The position numbers were made by a program, and so were the translations under genes. Positions 55,211-64,000 of a stretch of 64,000 nt of DNA are shown here, piece after piece (the first letter of the stretch is position 1; each line of letters begins with the position of its first letter). The notes under the pieces are model-generated. The model was given only the letters and a program-made list of their open reading frames with translations, was not told the origin of the DNA and made no database searches. Source of the stretch: Piliocolobus tephrosceles (lineage: Eukaryota; Chordata; Mammalia; Primates; Cercopithecidae); the NCBI RefSeq assembly GCF_002776525.5, contig NC_045436.1:157416666-157480665 (forward strand), written 5' to 3'.

Positions 55211-57009
55211 GTTTTTCTGGGATATACGAAAGTGGTGGTAGGGACTACCGATCTCTGCGTCCTAGAAGATTAAATCTAGATCTAAAGGAAAAGGAGAATT
55301 AAGTAGACTAAAATGAAAATCCTGGTGATAATTTGACTTCAAAGGATGCCTTGCTTTTTCTGTGCCATATCATTTCCGCTAATAAACTATAGTTTCAGTG
55401 TTTATAGTAACCTAGAATGTTAGCAATACACTTGCAAAACAAATGGTGAACACTTAAATAAGATTGTAAAATAAAATAAACATGATTATAATACTGCCAT
55501 TTATTACATGTGCCTATGTACATTAACTCATTCCATTCATTTTAATAATAATTTTACTTACCTATTGCTTACGTATTTCCTTCTGACAGCAAAAGTCTCC
55601 AAATTATGAGCGAGTTAGCACAATCTTAGATAATTTAAAGAAGACTGCATTGCTGTCACAGTGAATACTAAGTAACCTTTCAATTCTGCTACTGAGTTTT
55701 GATAATATTTGTAATGTCTGTTACTTCTAAAATCTGTAGCTATCTTTCACTATCCTAAAGTAAATTATTTATTTTTTAATCAGGAAATATTCTTTGGGAT
55801 TATTTGTTTTCCCTTGAAATTTTATACTTTTTTATGATCCTCAGCAAAACGAATCTCTAGCTAATCACTTCTTGACTCCTTTTGAATGTTTTGTTTAGCA
55901 AGTAGATTTTGCTAGAGTTTAGAACAAAACACAGTAATTAAATTTTTTATTTTTTTAATTTGGAGTGTTCATCTAACAACATGCTATACAGTTCAGTCTT
56001 AATAAATCACTGGAGTTTCTAATTTATTCTCCTACTTTTTAATATCCTACTGACTCTAGAACATCTCAAGCATGAACTGTGTGCTAAGAGGTGAAAGATG
56101 TAACAAATATATTACTGTTATCGCAGGGGGAGTTTTAAGCAATCTTCAGACATTTTTTTCCCTTTTTTTGGTGAGAATAAAACAAAAACTTGGTTGCCAA
56201 CTTAAGTGTGTACCATTATTTGACAATATATTTTAAGATGACAATGGAACTCACAAATCACCACTTTCTTTCTTACATGGCTGAAATCACTTTATTTCTA
56301 TGCATTCAAATATTTTCTCTGGAAAATTCAAGAAATAATATTGACTTTACTCACTGCTAACTAATAAAAGTGATCACCAAGCTCTTAACAGATGCAAAGT
56401 GCTACAGAAATGTAAGTGCTCAATGAGGCAATGAGTCTGATGGAATATTTTTCTGCTCTGTTAAAATGCTTGAATGTCATATCTTAATAAATCAATTCAC
56501 ATTACTACTAAAGATGTTTCATTAATAAAATCACTGAAAAGTGCATTGATTTTTTTAATTAAAAGGTGGGATACTTCTTCAATGTAAAGTTAGAGTATTT
56601 GAGGAACATTTGTACCAGAAGTCTACTTAAAAACGCATGTCCTTGAGTGATCAGTAAAACATTCAGCAGGTTGTTTAAGCCAAAGGCCAAGTGACTTTTT
56701 AAAAATAGTGCTTTGTTTCTATAATGTGAAGCTGGTATTTCTAATTTCCAAATCACCTACTGTTATTAGTAGAAAATACTTGAGATACTTACACATCACC
56801 TAATGCTCCCTGGAAAATCTGCTTACATGTAACCATGTAAATGTAAATGAATGCAAAAGATCATGCAATCAGATTTAATTGCTCTCTGTTGGTGCAAACC
56901 AATTTAGGATAAACTGGGAATTCATAAATGAAAATTAATATAACGTTGCCAATTTTGAGGTGGATCAAGTCCTTCACAAAGGCACCACTGTGAGATATTT
57001 ATCATGATA
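55211..57009. other. AT-rich unique sequence, no gene seen
   Basis: About 1.8 kb with no confident repeat. A stretch near 55500-55570 may be a very old MIR piece. Confidence 0.35.
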
Positions 57010-57110
57010 ACAATTTAGGAGATGAGAAAATAGAGACTTAATGTGACTTCCTCAGAGTCACATTTCTCTAAGGGAGTTACTAAAATTTCATTCCATATCT
57101 ATATAATTTG
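57010..57110 (-). mobile_element. Possible MIR fragment
   Basis: TTAGGAGATGAGAAAATAGA, CTTAATGTGACTTCCTCAGA and GTCACATTTCTC loosely match the antisense MIR core. Confidence 0.35.
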
Positions 57111-57304
57111 AAAGCTTCTGTTTTTTTTTCCTACCATAGCATGAATAAAGTGTACAAATATTTGGACTTTGTCATCATCTATTACTTTCAAATGGCAGCA
57201 AATTCTCATAAGGAATGGATTTGTAATTATTAGTTGTCAAATTTTAAGGATACATTTAAAATTGGTTAGGTCAAGAAGGATTCAAATATAAAACTTTAGT
57301 TCAA

Positions 57305-57375
57305 CTCATATTCATGGAGCACCTATTTTATGCAAGACACAGTGCTTAATGCTGAAGAGAGATAAATAAAATATT
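57305..57375 (-). mobile_element. L2 3'-end fragment
   Basis: GGAGCACCTATTTTATGCAA and GACACAGTGCTTAATGCTGA match the antisense L2 terminus. Confidence 0.6.
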
Positions 57376-57404
57376 AACTAACAGATACATTGCTTTTGCA
57401 CAAG

Positions 57405-58050
57405 ATCTCACTCTAAGCATTTTACTTATTAATAATTTAATCCTTACAACAATTCTGTGTTAGAATTGTAGTATATATAAAATATATACAACATTTTATA
57501 TATAAAATAATGAGGTTGGGGAGGGTTTTATATTTTACTTTTAAGAAATTGGATCTCCCTATTGTGGAACCTGAATATCAGACATTTGTACAACAGGAGG
57601 GCAGGCTGGAAATTCAGGGAAGCGTTGATGGTGCAGTCGGGAGTCTGAAATCTGCAGGCTGGAAATTAGGCAAGGTTTATATGTTACAGTCTTTGAATAT
57701 AATTGCTTCAATTACTTCAAAAGTTAAATTCTTGGAGTAGAATTACTACTTCTTCAAGAAAGAGGGAACCTCCAACTGAATGGATGACATTCATCCACAT
57801 TATGAAAAATAATCTTCTTTACTCAGTTTACTGATTTAAATGTTGATCACATCTAAAAAGAGAAAAACACCTTCACAGCAGCATATAGGCTGGTATTTCA
57901 CCAAACATGGGTACCATAGCCTGCCAAGTTGACACATATTAACCAGCATATCTTCATTTTAGAAATGAGGAAATAGAGATAGAATAAGTATTTTTCATAA
58001 AATCAGCCAGCTACTAAATGGAAGAGCCATGATTCAAAGCCTGGTAGTTG
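57405..58050 (-). mobile_element. MIR split by an MLT2 LTR
   Basis: The left part (57405-57470: CTAAGCATTTTACTTATTAA, TTAATCCTTACAACAATTCT) and right part (57952-58050: TTCATTTTAGAAATGAGGAA, CAGCCAGCTACTAAATGGAA) are adjacent halves of antisense MIR. The LTR lies between them. Confidence 0.65.
57530..57949 (-). mobile_element. MLT2-type ERVL LTR
   Basis: GGCAGGCTGGAAATTCAGGG, GTTGATGGTGCAGTCGGGAG, TACTGATTTAAATGTTGATC, CACCTTCACAGCAGCATATA and CAAGTTGACACATATTAACC match antisense MLT2. The 76-codon frame within is incidental. Same family class as 17414-17853, opposite orientation. Confidence 0.8.
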
Positions 58051-59918
58051 TTTTTTTGAAGTTTGAATGCTTAACTGCAACTCCAGTATGAATCAGTCCT
58101 TCTGCCTTCTGTTTGCCTTCCAATCTAGCAGAAAGATAGTTAAGGATGCCATTTTTGGTTTCCATGTTTTCATGCTATGCCTTGGGAAGATGGTGATGAT
58201 GATGCACTGCTCTTATCTAGTTGTATCAGATATTTTAATTACGAATATTTTTAAAATCTTCCTATAAGTAAAGGTGATCAAAAGAAACAGTAGGTAATCA
58301 CTGTCAAACAAAAATACATGAAGAGTTTGGAGTAGTTGGCCAAGTTGCATCTTTTTTCAATTCTGAAAGCTTAAGTGTCTGTGTCATAAACTTGATAGTG
58401 CATTCCTCACATCTAGCAAACCCAAAAGAGAAAGGGCACACCAAAATCTGCAGTCACAACAAGCACAATTCTCCCTCATTGACAATTAATTCCCTTAGTA
58501 CATTCACTATCTATTGTGGCTTCGTGTACTTGCTGGGTTATTTTGTTTTGTTTTGTTTTGTTTTGGATTTGAGATCAAAAGGTATCTCAACTAAATAATT
58601 ATTTCAACTTGTCAAGTAATTAACAGAAATCTTACTATACATTTTAGTACATTACATTAAATAAGCTATTGCATGTTAATTGCTTAGAATAGTGGCTGAA
58701 AAATGTTTGTTGTTAGTATTATTATCATATAACTGAGTGATGTTACCCATCAATTTTTAATCATATATATATCAATACATATTGACTGTTCATTTTTAGT
58801 TGTATTTTTTTGTTTGCTAGTTGCTATGTCACCCAAAAAGAACTCAAAACTAAGTCTGGCTACCAATAAAAATTTAACCTCAAAGCAGTACTCTATATTT
58901 CTACGAATATTATTTTATAATTTATTTTCTATATATAGAATGAAAACTGAGTGTAAAATTTTTTCCCAAAATTATTTTGAAAAAAGAAATTTTGAGTTGT
59001 AGAATAGAGACACTGATAAGAACTCTTGTAATTCCTCTGAATACTGTTGGATTTTAGTCAAAGGACTTAGCTCCAATCCTCTCTATAAAGATGAGACTTT
59101 TGTTTACAATTTACTTGCAAGTCTTGTTTCTGGATCCCAATTTAATAAAGTACAAACCTCTTGGACTTCATTCATTTATCTTGTATCTATTAATGCTCTT
59201 TGACTCCAGATTTATCAAAGGGAAAGGGAAAATTTACTTCAATTTTACTCAGAAATTGCATTTAATTCATTCCCTGCTAAAACTATCTGCTCATATCCCA
59301 TCTATTAATTTTCAATGTTCTAAGTGATAGTCCTGTGAATATATAAGCTATATATAACCTCTACAAAGACACTTTTTTCTCTTTTAGTACACATTGGCTG
59401 ATTTATATTATATACATTGTCCATCAGATAACTTCACTTTGTGCACAAATCTCTAGAACTTCTTATCTTTAACTATGAACCTAGAGGAGATTGCATCAAT
59501 GTCTTCTTTTACGAATGCTGTGGAATGGAGGAGACAGTGAAGTCTAGTTCAAAGGAAGAAGGTGAAAGCAGGAGAAAATGATTGAGCCAAGGAGAGCTTG
59601 AGACCTTGGTCTGTCACAAGAGATCCCAGCCAGTAAGAATCAACAAGTTTGCTACTTCAAATCTATATTCTCAGACTTCATCTTTATTAATTCAAATGTA
59701 GTAGAGCTAAAGAAGGGAACCCTGAATTTTTAACTAGCTCCAAAGGTGAGTCATGAACTATCTTTGAAACAGAGTGGTCTGTATAATATAGGTTCTTGTT
59801 TCCAAATTCTTACCTTGCTCAGTGGGCTTTTGGTTTATTTTACCCAGAGACTATAAATATTCAGTGCACTTCTACTCTGTCACTTCTATTTATTTCATGT
59901 ACGTCTGCTTTTGAGCCG
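58051..59918. other. AT-rich unique sequence, no gene seen
   Basis: About 1.9 kb. Contains a (TTTTG)n array at 58543-58566. Short frames have no features. Confidence 0.35.
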
Positions 59919-60272
59919 TATATTAGTCTTTCCTCACACTGCTATAAAGAACTTCCCAGAGACTGAGTAATTTATAAAAGAAAGAGGTTTAATTGACTCA
60001 CAGTTTCATATGCCTGGGGAGGCCTCAGAAAACTTACAATCGTGGCAGAAGGGGAAGCAGTGACATTTTACATGGTGGCAGGCAAGAGAGAAGGCTGAAG
60101 AAGGAACTTCCAAATAATCATAAAATCATCAGATCTTGTGAGAACTCACTCACTATCAGGATAACAGCACGGGGGAACCCATCCCCATGATCCAGTCGCC
60201 TCCCTCCCTTGACACATGGGCATTACAAATGAAGATGAAGTTTGGGTGGGGACACAGAGCCAAACCATATCA
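59919..60272 (-). mobile_element. MST/THE1-type MaLR solo LTR
   Basis: TATTAGTCTTTCCTCACACT, AGACTGAGTAATTTATAAAA, GAGGTTTAATTGACTCACAG, CAGATCTTGTGAGAACTCAC and GGGGACACAGAGCCAAACCA followed by TATCA give a complete antisense LTR. Confidence 0.9.
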
Positions 60273-62069
60273 AGATTATTTATTAGGTTCTTTGACATCA
60301 AATGTTCTATCTTTCCTGATTTTTATTTTCATTTTAGTTCTTCCAGAGTTGGATTTACACAAAAATGAATTCTAACCTGTACTCTAGCTTCTACCAACTC
60401 AGTTGTAATGTCACAGTCAGAATTCTGACAGCTTTCCCATGTTCTTCCAAGCATGCCCTTACTTAGAGACCTTTCTTGTCCTGGCCCTATTATGACTTCA
60501 CACTCTTAGGCAACTGATATTTATTATAAGTCAGAGACCATCAGTAAGAAACAGATGAAGAATAATACGGGTCAACTCCAAGGTCTGGTTATATATATCT
60601 TGTTATTTGGTGGCTGATAATTCTCTTTCCCATAAATCTGTAAAGATAATGTACCTCACATGTAACTACATAGATAGAGACTCAGACATTTCCATCCCCC
60701 AAGGCTGCACATTTGCCCCTTCACCTGAGACAATAGGGCTTTTAGAGTCCCAGCATCCATCCACTCAACTTAGATGACATTTCCTTTGTCGTTTGAGTTA
60801 ATGGATGTACAGTAACCTTATGGAAGTATGAAAGGACGTCAAAAGGCACTCCAACTTTGCCGCTATTTCTAGTGCTTTCAGCAGATGACATGACTGATGA
60901 ATCAAACCTAAATGAAGCCATAGGCACTGTCAGTTACAAATATGCAGGGCACACACTGCTGCTAGTTCTCATGTCAGGAGTAAAATACATTTCCTTAGAC
61001 AATAATTTAAAGTTAACTTCAGAAATTTCTCCTGGCACAACAAAACAGGGTTAATGTTACCATCACATTACAATCTAAAATTATTATTAAAGTTTATGTT
61101 TTGGACTGCCTATAATATTTATTAATAACACTCAGTGTTTGGGGAATATATAACTTGTATGTATAAATTTCTTAGGGCTCTCTGGGATCCTCAAGGTCAG
61201 CCTTTATATTTGATTTACATAAATGAATAAGTACGGAAGCTTTAGAGTAGAGAATATAACAGGATTTGACATCACACAATCATCTTCAAATGTACGCTAT
61301 AGCATTACATCTCAGTTTGAGATAATATACAGAAAATAATGCCTATTTAATAAGATAATTTTTAGAATTACATTACTATCATAGATAATATAAAATAATT
61401 GTATTGCAATTAGCATATATTACATTGTCAGAAAAACTTTAAGTGCCTAGTAAATAAACAAAAAAATAGAAAAAATAAACCAGGAAAAATGCAAGTTATA
61501 ACAAATTCTATAATGAAGAATTTAAGAAAGAAAATTTTATTCTTAGAAATCTGAAATATATATATTTCTAAACACTGAATACCAAAGGTTCACAAATTTT
61601 TAGCCAAATGAGTTTACTACTAGCTCTGAAAATTAGTATTAGCATTTTGGAAATAATATAAATCCAGATATTTTTGACATAATAGACCTAAAAATTACTG
61701 TAAAGAAACATTATACTAGTACGTATATGAAATATCTTTTTAAATAAAGAAAAATATAAAATAAGCTATCTCATTTTAGTCATGTAAGTAGAAAAAGTAT
61801 TGTATATGGATAGAAGGCAAACATGCATAAATTAAAAAGTATAATTGTATGAAATATGAAAATACATTTATTTGAATTGAAAATGCCTGGAAAGCAGAAA
61901 ATAAAAACTATAAAATCACTATGCTGACAACTACTAAAATAGCTATAAGATGGCATCTAGGTAGAAGATAAGCAATTAAAAGTTTTTTTCTTGTAAGCCA
62001 GGATTTTTTTACTTTTCTATTTTTAAAATGTTTTCAGTGCTCATAGTATGGAGAAATAGGAAACTGTAC
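60273..62069. other. AT-rich unique sequence, no gene seen
   Basis: About 1.8 kb with no recognised repeat or exon signal; 61-65 codon frames on opposite strands at 60742-61054 overlap and are not convincing. Confidence 0.35.
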
Positions 62070-62245
62070 AATTTGCCACTACTTTCTTCATGCCTTTGAT
62101 ATGTCACTTATCTGAATTTCAGCTCACGCATTTATAAATTAGAGATGATTAATCTTATATTTTGGATTACTTGGAATCATATGAGTAAATTTCCTGGACC
62201 ACAGCCTGCAACATCGTGGGTAATCAAAATATATTAGTTTCCATG
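62070..62245 (+). mobile_element. MIR element
   Basis: ATGTCACTTATCTGAATTTC, TTTATAAATTAGAGATGATT, ATGAGTAAATTTCCTGGACC and GGGTAATCAAAATATATTAG follow the sense MIR order. Confidence 0.6.
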
Positions 62246-63424
62246 AATTCCCCTTTTATCTCCACATATCTAAAATGTAAAGGGGATGAACCATATTATC
62301 TCAAAATTATCTTCCCATCCATAGTTAACAATTCCAAAACAACATATTTTATAATATTTAGCATGTGAGATATTTTAGAATGAAGCATTCATATTTCTAT
62401 AAGATATTTGTATCAAAAAATTCCTGATATTGTATTTCCATGGGACTGTGAGATTTTCTTCATGAAAGTCCTTAAAGTAAAACTAAATAAAAAGCCAACA
62501 CTAATGTGAAGAAACACTGGTGACTTAAATAATTATTCATAATATGTACCATCTTTATAGAATGACCTTAGGAAAATTAAATCACTAAACAACAAAGAAA
62601 AATGCAATAGAAAAAGATTGGTGGAATCAACCAAGTAATTTATTTATTCATTTAAATAATTTTTGTAAGTAAATCATCATGCTAATGAGAGAATCAAAGC
62701 ATTTCCCAATTCAAAAGTTATGTTCTAATTTTGCATTTTCCAACAAAATAGATTTCTGTTTTCTGAATTTTTTTTACTCCTATTTCCTCAAAATGTGTTC
62801 TTCATCCATGCACTGGTCAGGAAAAGGCTATTTTAATGGGTAAAGATAAAAACTCTTCTAAGAGAAGCAGTTCTCCCAACTCTGGCCACCTTGCTGGCTG
62901 ATGACTTTTTGGAGAATTAATGTGTGACATTACACATATCTATGAAAAAAGAACATATTTTTCATTATCTATCACTTTTGAATAATAGAATATTAATCTC
63001 ACACTTCTATTTTGGTTTTTGTGGGCTGTAAAAGGCCTAGAGAGTGTCCATTCAAATCAAATTATGACTATTTTTCTCAACACCTATTTCTCTTCTCAGC
63101 CAAAGGAGGCTAAATATTCTATTGCTTAATGAATTTGAAAATGGCATAAGGGTTGCCGTGGCCTGTTTGCACCATATTTTTCTTTAGATAAATTTTGTTG
63201 CAATATATGTGAATACAAGTCCAAAAATGGTCAGTGCTTCTGAAGTTTAATTTAGATTGTACCATGGGAGGTCTTTGGAGGAGAATATCTTCATATGCCT
63301 CTCACTGCTCATCTATACAAAAAGGTGTATATCAATAACTGAATTGCAGGTTGATTTAATGAATTCTATATCTCATTTCTCTTTTAACATTTTAGAACAT
63401 GATAATCTACTCAGAATCCTCGTG
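62246..63424. other. AT-rich unique sequence, no gene seen
   Basis: Nothing recognised across about 1.2 kb. Confidence 0.4.
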
Positions 63425-63850
63425 TGTTAGTTTCCTGGAGCTGCTATAACAGAGTACCACAAATGGAGTGGCTTAAAGCAACATAAATGCATTCTGTCCT
63501 GACAGCTGGATGTGAGAAATCAAGGTGTCAACAGGGAGAGTTCCTTCTGAGCGTTCTGAGGAGGACTCTGTTTCATGCCACTGTCCAAGCTTGTGGTGAT
63601 GACTGACAATCTTTGGCATTCCTAGGTCTGTAGATGCAACCCTCCAACCTCGCCTCCATCTTCACATGGCATTGACACCGTGCCTTTTCCCATTATCCCT
63701 CTTAAGGATGCTAGCCACACTGATATAGGAGCCCACCCTACTCCATTCATCTTACCTTTACTAATCTGAGGTGACGTAATTTCCAAATAAGGTCACGTTA
63801 GGAGCTACAGGAGTTAGTACTTTGACACACACTTTGGAAAGATATAATTC
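63425..63850 (-). mobile_element. MaLR/MLT1-like LTR
   Basis: GTGTTAGTTTCCTGGAGCTG, AGAGTACCACAAATGGAGTG then GCTTAAAGCAACA, CAATCTTTGGCATTCCTAGG and CCAAATAAGGTCACGTTAGG match an antisense LTR of this group, nearly full length. Confidence 0.7.
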
Positions 63851-64000
63851 ACTGTTAATACGCAGTTAAGAAGTCTCCCTAAATGAGTCCTCTGATAAGC
63901 TGAACTAGCTGAGATGTCTTCCCACTCCACCCTCAAACCACATGCAGGTTTACCAGCCACCTGCCTGCCATTCTGAAGACTAGATAATTACACATTATTT

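Noticed and set aside
1..64000. CRISPR arrays, tRNA/rRNA/snRNA genes, bacterial operons, phage or plasmid modules
   Set aside because: No spaced direct repeats of array type, no tRNA or known small-RNA motif, and composition and repeat content are those of primate nuclear DNA.

Overview
This window is nuclear genomic DNA from a primate, most likely human or another catarrhine. The evidence is the repeat content: about a dozen Alu elements, including AluY/AluS-like copies with clear target-site duplications (TSDs), L1P-type LINEs, MaLR and ERVL LTRs, and old mammalian-wide L2, MIR, MER5 and Tigger relics in an AT-rich background. Family names come from recognising consensus motifs by eye; I could not run RepeatMasker. 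Two runs of ten N (11094-11103 and 54807-54816) sit inside microsatellites and look like small assembly gaps.

I find no protein-coding gene that I can support, and no RNA gene, CRISPR array, operon or bacterial signal. Every long open reading frame falls in a repeat (Alu, L1, LTR, simple repeat) or is a short AT-rich frame without support. The window reads as intergenic or deep intronic sequence. A 49-base exon-like stretch (1083-1131) and a GC-rich ERV LTR carrying NRF1-like and CRE motifs (31240-31735) are the nearest things to transcription units.

Layout. 0-8 kb: an MST-type LTR, an old L1 3' end holding two Alus, a long L2 stretch, then an LTR cluster. 7.3-10.2 kb: a decayed endogenous retrovirus made of an MLT1-type LTR, MaLR-like internal sequence broken by a Tigger transposon and an Alu piece, and a relic of ERVL-type pol. 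10.6-16.2 kb: a scrambled Alu with a large GGAA tail, an L2, an old L1 ORF2 remnant, an unassigned GC-richer block and a 3'-truncated Alu. 17.4-27.3 kb: an MLT2 LTR, a 2.2-kb L1 with a 5' inversion, an Alu with a 14-bp TSD, and a 250-bp L1 insertion that has a TSD, a 5' inversion and a double poly-A tail. 30-35 kb: nested Alus, the GC-rich LTR, and two short sequences (66 and about 160 bases) that recur as a mosaic. 37-48 kb: MER5, Alus, an L2 split by an LTR, a perfect 14-bp hairpin, a second Tigger copy and an MLT1 LTR. 50-64 kb: long L2 pieces, more LTRs, a CA/TA microsatellite, and a MIR split by an MLT2 LTR.

No novel biological system was found. The observations most worth checking are structural: retrotransposition scars, an apparent template-switch inversion inside an LTR, the local duplication mosaic at 32-35 kb, and the composite retroviral relic at 7-10 kb.
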